The notes under the pieces were generated by a model, which did not search any database, was not told the origin of the DNA, and was given only the letters and a program-made list of their open reading frames with translations. Below, one piece after another: positions 10,726 to 21,988 of a stretch of DNA of 53,667 nt; positions within the stretch are counted from its first letter, which is position 1; every line of letters begins with the position of its first letter. Source of the stretch: Bimuria novae-zelandiae CBS 107.79. Lineage: Eukaryota > Ascomycota > Dothideomycetes > Pleosporales > Didymosphaeriaceae. The position numbers were made by a program, and so were the translations under genes. The stretch covers positions 435,737 through 489,403 of the forward strand of contig ML976660.1 of assembly GCA_010015655.1 (NCBI GenBank), read 5' to 3'.

Positions 10726-11560
10726 TTTGATGCGTGTAGCTATGTAAGTTGCCAGGCGTGATCAAAGGTCAACGACGAGGTGTATATGTTGAGAAGTCGC
10801 ACGGGTGGACCGACTTAGCAGTGGACAGCTGCGGAAGGTGCAAATGGCACAGGTGTGCAAAAGGTAGCAACTGGTCAAACACGGTAGAAGTGATGGAAAA
10901 GATGCAGTCGGGCTGTGGAGGACGCGTTACTCTCATATATATACGCTCTTCGTAATCAACCCTTTCGCATCGACATTATCGCCTTCATCCACCCATTCAC
11001 GACACAGGCCACAAACAAGTAACCATCCTTGCAAGCATGCCGGGGCACGTCCTCATGACGCCACATCAATTCCCTGTTCGTGGCTGTTGTGCAACGATCT
11101 CCACCGCTTTTGGTCGGTGAAACGTTCATTGTCCAAGGAATAGCAAAGCTTGGGCGAGCTTGTTTGCAGCTCGGCGACAACGGTGTGCGCTGGGCATGCC
11201 AGCATCCATATTCATGACCGACTCCACATTCTATTTCAGCGCCATGAATATGTTATAGAGTTACAGTAAGGCTTAATGTTGTGTGCTCGGGTAGGCGGCG
11301 CGGTAGCTGGACGCGCAAGATGGGGTCTAAAGCGCGTGACGTCATTTTGCAACCAAGTTCTGTATTCAATCTTTTACCGCGTGCGACAGTGCGGCATCAT
11401 CACGGGCAGAACGGCACATTTGCGGATCCTGCATGCCGGAAAAGGTTCGTATTTTTTCCGTCTAAGAAGATTGCCGTCATAAGTTCAGTGAGCGGCTGGA
11501 TTTCGTCGGCCACCACACCTGGTGGTACAGAGAGACGATAGTCAAGTGAGGCAGAAAGCA
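10726..11560. promoter_or_regulatory. 5' flank of the PAP2 gene and right part of the GC island
   Basis: This region lies upstream of the minus-strand PAP2 start at 10725. A CATATATATACG tract at about 10932-10943 could be a TATA element for either direction. Several short open frames occur here (10749-10955 +, 10956-11180 -, 11276-11541 +), but none resembles a known protein or has supporting splice structure. Composition becomes TA-rich after about 11560. I see no convincing further gene. Confidence 0.35.
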
Positions 11561-12253
11561 CTAAGGTGCGAGGCTAGGCTAAGGTATTAAAAATGGCAAG
11601 TAGAGTCCATCCTATCTCTATTTTTAAGGTGTAGGTCAAATAAGGCGGGCTGAGGTAGATTCTAGTTAGGCTTAATCCTGGTGATAATTTTTCCCCGCCG
11701 CGACCTCAGGCGCTCCTCGCCGCTCCTGAGTTTCCTAACCACTGTCTTAACCTGCGCAACAGCCGTTTCCTTAATTTGCACGAGTATCCGCCACTCTTTT
11801 AAGTCCATGTCTACTCTAAGCCACGACCTTACTGTCTTCGACACTAAGAACATATCGCGCGAATTAAAGACTAACAAAACCAATAACAAGGACTGGGTTT
11901 AATAGATAAACGGCTTAGCTAACGTACCACGTTATAGTACGCACCCTATGGCGGTAATAATACTACTTAAATTATTACAAGGCGTAGGTCGAGGCCCTTA
12001 ACTACTCTAGATAATACTAGAGTAGTGTAGTAAGAGTTATTAAATCTTTTTTCGCTAGCCTTTTTTTTTAAATTGTTTTAATACTATTAATAGATTCAGC
12101 AGTTTATAGTTGGATTTTTTTTATTATATAATCTTTTTATAGGCTATATTACAGGCTAGACTTCAGTATACTTAGCTAAAAAGCCTTATATATTAGCGAC
12201 TAGACCCTAGAGTACTTTTATTCCAGTAAGGCTTAAAAGACTTTTAAAGAACT
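11561..12253. other. transition zone from gene island to repeats, with one unexplained minus-strand ORF
   Basis: Base composition falls gradually towards G1. On the minus strand 11662-11889 is open for 75 codons and encodes a basic, Leu/Val/Arg-rich segment (for example RSWLRVDMDLKEWRILVQIK). It resembles the amphipathic style of a real protein fragment, but I cannot assign it. It may be an old transposon piece or chance. The rest (11890-12253) is TA-rich with no recognised content. Confidence 0.3.
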
Positions 12254-12699
12254 TGTTATGGGGCGCTCTCGCTTGGTCCAATCCAGGTTAGGATAGTAAG
12301 GTAATAAGGTACCTTATAAATTATTTAGTAATATAAGTTAATGCGACACTTAGCGCGTGGCTAAATAATTTAAATTTATAATAAATAAGATAACTATTAA
12401 TTTATATAAGAAAACATACTCGCACAGAAGATATATAAGTTAACTATAAAGAGTATATAAAGGAAACCCGTCCCGCATATATATCCTCCTTGTCCTATAG
12501 AATCCTATGATATCCCATATCCTAGCCTCGTGGGATCTCATGGGATATCTTGGGACATTACGTGACCGTGGTCACGTGGTCCTATAATGTCCTATGGTCT
12601 TGGCGTCTAAGACAGTCTATAGCATTACGTAATCCCTAGGTAGGGCCTAAGTGCCGTTATAAGGCCCGTTATCCTATTGCTAACTTCTAGACTATAACA
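12254..12699 (-). repeat. 3' LTR of gypsy G1 (element runs on minus strand)
   Basis: This 446-bp repeat starts TGTTATGGGGCGCTC and ends GACTATAACA. It pairs with 21025-21470, which has the same length and orientation. The outer flank is GAACT (12249-12253), matching the duplication after the other LTR. It is more RIP-mutated than its partner at the inner end. It carries ATCCTATGATATCCC / GGGATATC repeats and a GTGACCGTGGTCACGTGG palindromic site (about 12562-12579). Confidence 0.9.
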
Positions 12700-14166
12700 C
12701 TATCCTCTTCCTTTCTCTACATGTCCTTATGTAGTAGCTAATATCCTTCTAAAGTACTTTTTATTATTATTTTATTAAAGATTAAATAAACTTAGTTAGT
12801 TAAATTACTATAGTGTTTTATAAGTACTGCGCGAAGAAGGGCTTAACCTATAGGCTATTTTTTTTAAGATATAGTATAGTAATTACTATAAGAATAGCGT
12901 TGCAAAGTATAAGCTATTAAAACCTATAGTTTTAAATTTCTCCTAAATTAATTTTAAGGTAAATAGGCTTAAGCGCCTAGAAGAAGCAGTAATAGCAAAA
13001 AAAATAGTTATAGTAGCTTTTTAGGCTACTTATGCTAAAAAGAAAAAGTTACTAAAGTAAAAACGTTTACTTAAGAAGCGTAAGGGGAAGCTCCTTACTA
13101 ACTTAATAAAATTTATTAAGGAGATTAAGCGCCTTAAGAGGCTAAAAAGGTTAGGCTAAAAAGGTTAGGCTAAAATATTATATAATTAAAAAGGGGCCTT
13201 ATGCCTAGTACTACTACCTTAGATTAGGCTATTTTCCCTCTACCCTTTAATTCTAATAACTTTGAACCTTTAGCCTTAACTTCTTTAGATATTTTTAGTA
13301 AAACTTCGCTAAAGCTTCTTTATACTTAGTAAGGTTCCTTACTAGTTTTTATATATTATAGCTTTCTAGCTATTCTTTTTACTTGACTAGGTACTTATAC
13401 TAACGTCTAAATTTTTATAGATCCTTAATTACTTTAACCTTATATTCTTTATCCTTAAGTTCTAAATATAATTCTAATTCGGCGTTTAGTAGTGCTAGTT
13501 TTAATAATAACTTATGAAAGACTAGGTGTATACGCGTATCTATAGGTAACTATAGTTTAAAATTAACTAGGCCTTTAATTTCTTAGATTTTAAATAGTCT
13601 TTTTTAAAGATTATCTAATTTTTTGCTAAGTCGTGTTATCTTAAAAAAATTTATAAGAGGAGAACTTTATCCCCCTCCTTAAAAATTAGTACCTTAATTT
13701 TTTTTTTACTTATTTTACTATTTACTTGTTGCGTTACGCGATATTTTTATATAGTGTTTTATATAGATCTTGCATAAGTTTAGCTTTATTAGCTACGCCT
13801 TTCGCAATGCTTTTAATATCTAATAAATCCTAGTAAGTCGTCAGCTCACATCCGTGATTGGCGTAGTATGGCGAGTACCCTATAGTCGCTAATTTTGCAC
13901 TATTATATACTAGTTACGCTATTAGTAATAGCTCGACCTAATTATCCTAAAGCTTATTTATATATATCTAGAGGTACTGTTTTAACGTCTAGTTTATTTA
14001 CTTAGTTTAGCTATCTGTTTTAGGGTGGAAGCTCATTATAAGCTTATATTTAATTCCTAATTTAGCTATAAATGTAGTCTAACACGATAATATTAATATT
14101 TTAGCCCTATCTATAATAAACTTATCTAATTATTTAACCTATAATATTAGCTCTTATTTTACTATA

Positions 14167-14209
14167 ACGTGGTTCACCACCGAGCGGGCCAACCCCACCG
14201 AGCGGGCCA
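14167..14209 (+). repeat. left terminal inverted repeat of the Fot1-like element
   Basis: The repeat starts ACGTGGTTCACCACC and holds two direct copies of ACCGAGCGGGCCA. Such sub-repeats are plausible transposase binding sites. It is the exact inverse of 15932-15974 except for one G/A difference (CGAG versus CAAG). Confidence 0.9.
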
Positions 14210-14399
14210 CTTTTTAAAAGTCAGTCTATTGCGAAGCGCCTCCTACAACACTACTATAATTTACTATAATTCGCAGAACATAGAAATACTATTCAGACTT
14301 ATCGCTATTAGATATATTTATAATTTCTACTACGCAGGTGCGAGCGTTGTGGCCAGCTTCGCCATAACGTCCGCAGCGCCTCTGCCCACGCACCCTCTT

Positions 14400-15893
14400 T
14401 ACAGACTCTTTACCCTCTTTTTGCCCACTACTATCCTTTTTAGCTATTAAATCGACTACCTCTCTTACTATAAGTGTCTTAGCTACCTAAATATACTTCC
14501 TCTTTTAACTTTTTACCTTTATTGCTATCTCTACTATCTTGCGAAGCCCTACTATTTTTTATTATATTAACACTATTTCGTGCCCTATTAATGCAACACC
14601 TTTATTAAGCTGCTTAACAGCTCTAAGAAGCAGAGAAACTAGTAAATCTTTATACTTCTATACACGTTTATAAACTAGCGTTAACTAAGCCTTTATCTTA
14701 CGGAGGTTACTTAGTGTTTTTAATTCTTATAGGGTATCCTCTACGTTAGGTGGAGTTAGCGTACAAAAAACCATATTAAGTCTTAATAATACCGCCTTTA
14801 GGTCGTGTAGGACTAATCTAGCGCCTCTAAAGCCTACGTAAATATTCGCCTTTATTATTACCTTCTTAATCTACTTAGTGCCATACTATGCTAAGCTACT
14901 AATCTTATTACTATACGCCCGCTTTAAAGGCGAAAAACAACCTATATTAAGTGGCTATAAGAGGTGTGATAAGTGTAGAGGCATATAAAGAATAATAATC
15001 TTCTATTCCTTATAGTATTTATAGAATTCGTGTGAGTAGTAGCTCTCGTAACTATCTATAATTAGCAGCTAGTATGCACCTAAACTATACGCCTTAGTAT
15101 AAGTATTAAAATGCTTTAGCTAGGTAAGGCTAAGCTTATTTAACGTCTAGCTATTAGGACTAACTTTAATAACTTAGTCTTAGGGTAGATTATAGAACCA
15201 GGACGTAATTAGAACCTTACTAAGGAAGATAAAAAAGGGTAGTAGAGCCTAGCCTTTAGCGCTAACACCCTAGATATTAGTAACCTACCTATAGTTACTA
15301 GGTTAAATCTTTTTTAGGTTGCTTCGCTTCTTAGAGCCTGTAAAGACTATCTAACCCTGTATTACCCCTATTATAAAGCCTGTCTCGTCGAAGTTGTACG
15401 TGTCGTTATTAGCGATACCATACTTAGCCTTAGTATTAGTAACTAGCTTAAACTAAGGCGTTATAATACGTAGATCTTTGTTTAGGGCTTACTAATAATT
15501 ATATAAATAGCTCTTTTAAAGCTTAATTTCTAGCGTACGCGTCTTAAGCCTATCTATTTAGTGCTTAATAATAGGCTATCTACCGCGCTTAGCAAGTAGA
15601 TTATTAGCTATATCTTAGACTATATCCCTTGTTGCACCTATTCCTTGCTAGTTAAGCTTAAGTATACGTCGGACTAGAGCCTCCTCCTCTAGCTTAGTTA
15701 GCTTCTTTAAGTTAGGCTCGCGATTACGTCGAGAGAGGGCTCCTTATTGTTATTATTATACTATTATTTAAGGTGTGTTAAAGGCTATAATACCGCGTCT
15801 TTTACTTTTATTATAATTTTTAATTATAGCTTAGATAGCAAGCTATAGTGCGCTTTTAGTATAAGGTTGTTGCGCGTTATGTTGTGATGGCAT
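14400..15893 (-). pseudogene. Fot1/pogo-type transposase remnant
   Basis: The start codon lies at 15891-15893 (MPSQHNAQQPYTKSAL). It is followed by a helix-turn-helix/CENP-B-like region including GALSRRNREPNLKKLTKLEE and RILKLN.QGIGATRDIV. The catalytic domain keeps YNFDETGFIIGVI (first Asp, about 15370-15410) and LLIIDSYESY (second Asp, about 15055). The third position reads LLQPLNIGCFSPLKRAY (about 14925-14970, with a stop at Q), with Asp changed to Asn. About 15-20 stops, most at former Gln or Trp codons, make it non-functional. The intact-looking plus-strand frame at 14169-14450 is only the antisense of its lightly mutated 3' end. Confidence 0.85.
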
Positions 15894-15931
15894 TGTAGTA
15901 TAAGCTAGAGGTGGACTGCATTTAGCAAAGT

Positions 15932-15974
15932 TGGCCCGCTTGGTGGGGTTGGCCCGCTCGGTGGTGAACCACGT
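15932..15974 (-). repeat. right terminal inverted repeat of the Fot1-like element
   Basis: Inverse of 14167-14209, ending GGTGGTGAACCACGT before the TA target copy. Confidence 0.9.
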
Positions 15975-17058
15975 TATAGACTAATTTTTTATTATTAATA
16001 TAGCTTCTCTAATTAGCACGAACCTTAACTCCTTAGTTAGTTAATAGACTATAACTAAAATAAAGTTATACGGTTCCTTATTTCTTAGTGCTAATAATGC
16101 TAGTAGCTTTATAATAAAATCTATAGTTACGCTTAACTATAGTCTTAGGGGTAGTTATAATAGTTATATAAGGCTATAGGGCTTATATCTCTTAGGCTTA
16201 TTCTTATAATAGGCTAAGTAGTTACTTAACACCTTCTATACTACCTAGCGTAGCCTAGGAATAGCGTATTTATTCGCGATCCTACGCGTTATTTTGGTAA
16301 TCCCTAAGTGTCCCTAGTCCTTATTTTTATATAGTCTCTTAATTAGCAGCGGGGCGACCTACTTGCTAATTTAGGTCTTATTTTAATAGTCTTGTGCTAT
16401 TAATCTTATAGCCTTGTAAAATTATATACTTGTTAATCTTTATCCTTAAGTTAGCTATAATTCTAAAAGTCCTTTATAAGTAGTCTATAGTAAGTAAAGT
16501 CTACGCGTTATACTTCTAGCATTAGCGTAAGTTACGTTTTATTATAACGTAACGTTCCATTACTATCCTTAGTAAGAACTACGTCGTAGTTAAAGTTACT
16601 TCTTTCTTTTATAAGATTTAATTATCTACTAAGAGCGTCTACTGCTCTATTAGCTATTCTTACTAGATAGGTAATATAAAAGTTATATTCTACTAACTAT
16701 TTTAACTATTTGGCTTATTTATAATTTAGCTTTTTCATTATTGTAAAGCGCGTAAGGTTTAGGTAGTCTAAAAATACTTTTACTTAATATTTTACTACTT
16801 TAAGCTACGCTTCCTATTACTTAAAGCAGTTAATAATTACTAGGAGTTCTTTATTATAGATTTTATAGTTAAGCTCTACTCCTAAGAGCTTTTTAGAATA
16901 GTAGAATACTAGTCTCTATTTCTTATTATTATATTTTTATAAGAGTATAGCTCCTAGCGCGTAGTCTAATACGTTAGTGTATATGCGATATCGCTACTCT
17001 AGGTTATATATTTATAGTAGAGGCGCTATTAGGAATAAGCGCTTTAGTTTTTTAAAGG

Positions 17059-17493
17059 TGTTAGGATCCGTTGAGACCTAACATGACGCGAGGCGGGGTA
17101 TGGCCACTTATCCGTGCGACCAGCCAAGGTTCCTGACTCAGCCATAGATCACGTGACCATGTCACGCGTCCCAGAAGTATCGGGCGTCCCAGAAGTATCT
17201 TGGCATATGGGACTTTGGGATTCTTGGGACACCTGGGATTCGTGGGACGAGTCATGTATATAGGGACACGAGGATAGTCTTCTATTATCATGTTTAACCT
17301 ATTTATTAATCTATCGTTTAGATCTAAATAAGCAATCTTGTTAATTTAATTATGTTATACCCACCTTTAATACTAACGCCCGAGTAATAAGCGCAAGTTA
17401 TTACTACAACCCTCTCCCGTCCTACTATAGTATTCCTGCCCGAGAACCAACCTTAGCCCCTTAGGGACCAGCTACCCCTTTGGGATCTTAACA
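17059..17493 (-). repeat. solo LTR S1 inside G1
   Basis: This 435-bp LTR is bounded on the plus strand by TGTTAGGATCCG and GGGATCTTAACA. It is flanked by the duplication AAAGG (17054-17058 and 17494-17498). It belongs to the same family as S2 (50028-50452), inverted: both share the GGTAGCTGGTCCCTAAGGGG end and the following 200 bp. The promoter-side half differs and carries repeated TCCCAGAAGTATC and TGGGAC/GTCCCA motifs and an ATCACGTGACC site at about 17149. No internal region remains, so it arose by LTR-LTR recombination. Confidence 0.9.
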
Positions 17494-20400
17494 AAAGGCT
17501 TCCTTTTCTATTTTCTGTAGTAGTTACTATCTACTAGTTTTTATAAGTTTTATTAACAGAGTAGTTATCTTAGAGTAGTTCCTAATAAATTTGCGATAGA
17601 AGTTAGTAAAGTCTAAAAAAGACTAAATATCTTTTACTAATTCTAGTAGTAGCTATTTTTTTATTATCGCGATTTTCTTTATGTCTATCTTAACACCTTT
17701 TTAGGATATAATAAATCCTAAAAATTCTATTTTAGTAATATAAAACTTATACATTTTAGGGTATAGAAGTAATCTATACTCTTATAGTTTCTTAAATACT
17801 TTTTAAACGTGTTCCTTATATTTGTCTAAAGGCCTACTTAAATATATTAATCTGTCGTCTAGATACGCTGTAACGAATATATTAAAGTATTTATATAAAA
17901 CTTAGTTTATAAGTTTCTAAAATGTTGCCGGGCGTTTATCAAATCTATTAGTATAATTATATACTTAAAAAGACTATATTAAGTACAAAAGGCGTTCTTT
18001 TATTTATGTCTCTCTATTATTTATATCCTATAGAATCTATTCTAAATATTAAATTTTATAAACTATTTAGCTCCTTAGAGTTAATTTATAAGCTCTAAGA
18101 TTAAGGGTAATAAATATTAGTTTTAAACTATTAGGGCGTTTAACTATTTATAATTTATATAAAGTTAAAGCTAACTATCTTTCTTAGATATAAAGAGTAT
18201 AGGGAATGCCGCAGGACTCTAACTAGGCCTTTATTTCTCTAAGTAAAATTTTTTCTTTAATAGTTCTTTTAACTCCTGTTCTTAGTCTTAGGTAAGGGGC
18301 TATAGGCGCTTTAGCTATAGCTTAGCTCCTTTTACTAGTAGTATCTCGTAATCCTATTTTTAGTGTTTAGGTAAGATAGTCTTATTATATTTCTTAAATA
18401 AGTCTACGAATTCCTTGTATTCTTCTAGTAGACTAGGGCTTTTATTATTTACCTAGACTAACTATACCTATATATAGCGCACCTAATCTAGGTGTCGCTT
18501 AGTAATTCTTTTTATTTAATAGAATAATACTTTTTACATTATAGATATCTAGTTTTCTTTCCTTGTTTAAGGTTTCTAGAGGGTTTTTCTTTGCTAAGGC
18601 TTGTCTAGAGCTATCTTTAGCGTACTTTAGGATAGGATTATTTTCTTTCGCTAATCTATTTCTAGATTATATTACTCTAGCTGTTTATATTTAATAATAG
18701 CTTTAATGTCTCCTATATCTATAATGGTGAAAACATGTTAGCTCTCTAGGCCTTCTATATTAACTTATACTAGCGCCATCTTAAGACGTAGCTAACTATT
18801 ACTATATTTTTATAATTAGGTCCTACCTGCGAGTCTCATCTATAGTAGTATTTTCTTATTATAATATAGTATTATATTTTTTAACTACTTACGAGGTAAT
18901 TAAATACGCGTCTACCCCTAAGTCTGTAAGTGCTATAATATAATACCCGTATACTATAATATTCTTAATTAAGCGTTTCTTGACTTAGCGAGTATCTACT
19001 TAATAAGCTATAATAATCTCACTATTACTAGTGTAGCTTATTATTTAGTAATAATCTAGTTTTTTAAGTTCTTAGACTTACTTTAAGCCTCCTATAAGGC
19101 CTCCGCCTCTAGGATCTAATCCTTAACTTAGGCTAGCTTTAAAATTTCTTTAATTTTATGCTATTTATATTACTAGTAATACGTATTAAGCACCCTGCGT
19201 ATTCGCTTTAACTCGTGTATAAAATCTATTTTATGTTAAATATAGTAGGGTGTTAGGCATTCCTTTTAAGATAATAGATAGTATTCTAGGCACTCCCCTG
19301 CGGAGGCTACTTCTTCTTATAAACTTAAGTGTGCTAGGCACTAGGGGTTATACTAGTTTTATCTAATTAATATATAGTCTACGTTCCTTCCTAGCTACGT
19401 ATTCTCTATCGTTATTTTAAGGTCGCGGGGGTCTAGGCCCTAAGAGAACTAGCTAGTCTTAAACTTCTATTACTTATATAGTTTATAAGTATTATTTAAA
19501 ATATTAGTGCTAACTATTCTACTTATAGTACTTAAGCTAGTATATAGGAAAGTACTTATAATAATTATTAGGCACGTTATACTAACTTCTTTTTAGTTAG
19601 TAATAGTTTAATCTTTCTAGAATATAAGTAGCCTTAACTTAAGTTTTAAAGTCCTATTAGTATCCTTTACGCGTGTATTATTGCTACTTAGCGCGTTTAT
19701 GTTATTCTAGTATTATAACCTAGCGTAGGTAATGCCTTAAGGGGCCTTATAGCTTCTTTGCAAGCTAATAGGCGTCCCACGCGTGTAGTCCTTAGATAAC
19801 CACTTTTATCTTGCACTAAGACGAGTGGTGTAGTTTACTACTATATATCTAGCAGACGTCGTTAGCTAGTTATTAGAAGATATAGTATTTATAGAGTGTC
19901 TTTCGTTCCTCCTCCTCTTCTACTAATTCTAAGATCTTTTATATAAAATTTACTTTGTCGGTTTCTGCTAGCCTAAGGGTGGTTATAGCTACTTATAAAA
20001 GGTTAGTTATATTAATCTTAGTCTCCTAACCTTCGCAGTTCTTGGCGAAGTAGCCTTATTTATTATATTAGAAGTAAACTTTATTCTTAAACCTTTATTC
20101 TTATTCTTCTTATAAGATACTGCTCTTGCCCTAGTAGCCTTTCTTTAGTTTATACGACTGCTTTCCTTTGCTATTTTTCTTTTTGTACTATTAGGCTTTA
20201 TTAGTTATAATGACGTCTCCGTCCTTATCCCTAGCTAGGGGTCTATTAGCTAGTTCTTTCTTAGAGAACATATAACTGTCGTGCTATTTCTCTAGCTTTT
20301 GTTTATAGAGACGATTGTCTGCTTAGATAGCGTTATTTATAAGTTCTTCTAGGTCGTCTGCCCTTCCTTAGTATACTAATTTATTTTAATAGTTTCTTTT

Positions 20401-21024
20401 AGCCTATTATAGTAGGCAATTATAAGCAGGGCTTCTCCCTAATTCTTAAGTTTTATTATAATCTATTTAAACTCTAGTGTATAGAGGATCGCTAACCTAT
20501 CTTATTATAGTTACTATAGTTATATTTTAGCCTAGTGTTCCTTATTAATCGTGCTAAATATCTTTTTTACAGCCTTATAAAAGAATTCTTAGTCTTTAAA
20601 TGCTTCCTTTATTACTTTTAACTTATAGTCCTTAAGCTTGCTATACTTCAGGAAATTATTAATTATTAGTCTAGCCTATAGAGCCGCCTTGTCCTATATA
20701 TTTATATAAGTAACTAGGATCTTGTATTGTTCTGTTTTAAACTTTCTTAGGTTATAGTAGTTAAATAGTTCTATTTATATTAGGAATATTCCCGGGTGAC
20801 CCTTTCTAGTATAGGGTTTAGGTTTAAAAACTTTTAATTAATATTTTATATCCTCCTAAGTGCTTATCTTCTCATTTATCTGGTTAATAATTTCTTAAAG
20901 CTAGGCTATTTAAGCTACCTGTTTGATAACTAGTTCTCTTAGAGTCTTTTCTCTATTTACTAGGGCCGCTAGGGCTAAGGTTATTAAGCTAGGTCCTACT
21001 ATTATACTAAAAAAGTAGTTAAAG

Positions 21025-21470
21025 TGTTATGGGGCGCTCTTGCTTAGTCTAATCTAGGTTAGGGTAGTAAAGTAATAAGGTACCTTATAGATTATTTAGT
21101 AGTATAAGTTAATGCGACACTTAGCGCGTGGCTAAATAAATTAATTTTATAATAAATAAAATAACTATTAATTTATATAAGAGAACGTACTTGTATAGAT
21201 AATATATAATTTAACTATAAAGAGTGCATAAAGGAAACCCGTCCCGTATATATATCCTCCTTATCCTATAGAATCCCATGATATCCTATATCCTAGCCTC
21301 GTGGGATCTTATGGGATATCTTAGGACATCACGTAACCGTGGTCACGTATTCCTATAATGTCCCATGGTCTTGGCGTCTAAGACAGTCTAGGACATTACG
21401 TAATCCCTAGGTGGGGTCCGAGTGCCGTCATAAGGCCCGTCGTCCCACCGCCGACTTCTGGACTGTAACA
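21025..21470 (-). repeat. 5' LTR of gypsy G1
   Basis: This 446-bp partner of 12254-12699 is followed by the GAACT duplication at 21471-21475. Its last 60 bp (about 21410-21470) are GC-rich and apparently unmutated, while the same positions in the other LTR carry many C-to-T and G-to-A changes. Confidence 0.9.
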
Positions 21471-21484
21471 GAACTGCTAAGAAC

Positions 21485-21550
<66 letters not shown>
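21485..21550 (+). repeat. (ATT)22 microsatellite
   Basis: A pure run of the trinucleotide ATT, 66 bases, starting 9 bases after the G1 target duplication. Confidence 0.95.
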
Positions 21551-21554
21551 GAGT

Positions 21555-21805
21555 TATGTTACGCAGTATTTACTTACTAGAAGGACAAGCAGGGTCTCCT
21601 ATATCTAGAGAAGTAGATAAGGTAAGTTAGCTCTATTTTAGCTACACTAAGATAATAGGACTATAGGTACATAGGCCCGCAACGCTTTTATGCGCTACTA
21701 TTTAGTATAGAATAACCCTTTGGATTCTACCTACGCGGGTAGTTGCCCTAGGTATAGGAAGTAGTCGCTCTAGGACGTGAGGTTGTCGCGCTTAGGTGCG
21801 AGATC
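21555..21805 (-). repeat. solo LTR S4, left part, cut by copia A
   Basis: The reverse complement aligns by eye with 51340-51573. Shared blocks include TTATCTTAGTGTAGCT, then AATAGAGC..ACTTACC and TGCTTGTCC. The sequence resumes after copia A at 33942: the joined GCGAGATCATGT matches GCGAGGTCATGT of the other copy (minus strand). The exact left end and a target duplication were not found. Confidence 0.6.
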
Positions 21806-21988
21806 TGTCCGATTACATGGTCCTTTGCGCTAGCAAGGTGGCTGGCGCACCTGTACCCTTGCATAAGAGCATTCCTCCCTTGCATAAGAAACATTCCACA
21901 ACAAGGCAAGGAATGTCTTTATGGTTATATAGATGCTACCTCCTATAATAGAAGCACACATATTAATTAATTAATTAATAATTTAATA
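21806..21988 (+). repeat. 5' LTR of copia A
   Basis: Starts TGTCCGATTACATGG. It shares long blocks such as AAGAGCATTCCTCCCTT with 33757-33941. Its last 40 bp are RIP-mutated (TTAATTAATTAA where the partner has TCAATCAATCAA). Confidence 0.9.

Larger units (their letters stand above)
14167..15974 (-). mobile_element. Fot1/pogo-type (Tc1/mariner superfamily) DNA transposon in the G1 integrase
   Basis: The element is 1808 bp with 43-bp terminal inverted repeats (14167-14209 and 15932-15974) that differ at one base. It is flanked by TA (14165-14166 and 15975-15976). Size, TA target and transposase type all fit fungal Fot1-like elements. Its insertion splits the G1 integrase, so it is younger than G1. 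The ends and the last 270 bp (14170-14440) are much less mutated than the centre. Confidence 0.9.
12700..21024 (-). pseudogene. gag-pol remnant of gypsy G1
   Basis: Reading right to left on the minus strand, a gag zinc-knuckle relic lies at about 20040-20090, where most Cys codons are lost but GYFAKNCEG remains. RT runs from about 17500 to 18050 and still shows the intact catalytic FVTAYLDDRLIY (about 17855-17885), then YITKIEFLGFIIS. RNase H is split by solo LTR S1 and continues at about 16550-17055. The integrase is split by the Fot1-like element: the part at 12900-14160 contains SFHPKTDS and the late GYSPYYANHG block. Repeated TAA/TAG codons, mostly at ancestral Gln or Trp positions, fit RIP. 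Confidence 0.8.
12254..21470 (-). mobile_element. Ty3/gypsy retrotransposon G1, complete ends, RIP-degraded, with two nested insertions
   Basis: Two 446-bp LTRs (12254-12699 and 21025-21470) are flanked by the 5-bp target duplication GAACT (12249-12253 and 21471-21475). The element spans 9217 bp including a 1808-bp Fot1-like transposon and a 435-bp solo LTR, leaving about 7 kb of its own. Minus-strand translation gives gag, protease/RT, RNase H and integrase in order from right to left. All frames are destroyed by stops. Confidence 0.9.

Noticed and set aside
10749..11541. Small open frames on both strands upstream of the PAP2 gene
   Set aside because: No recognisable content, no splice structure, and lengths expected by chance at this base composition.
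14169..14450. 93-codon plus-strand open frame starting at GTG in the TIR
   Set aside because: It is antisense to the lightly mutated 3' end of the Fot1-like transposase and begins inside the terminal inverted repeat.
17061..17291. 76-codon minus-strand open frame
   Set aside because: Entirely inside solo LTR S1 and not conserved in S2.
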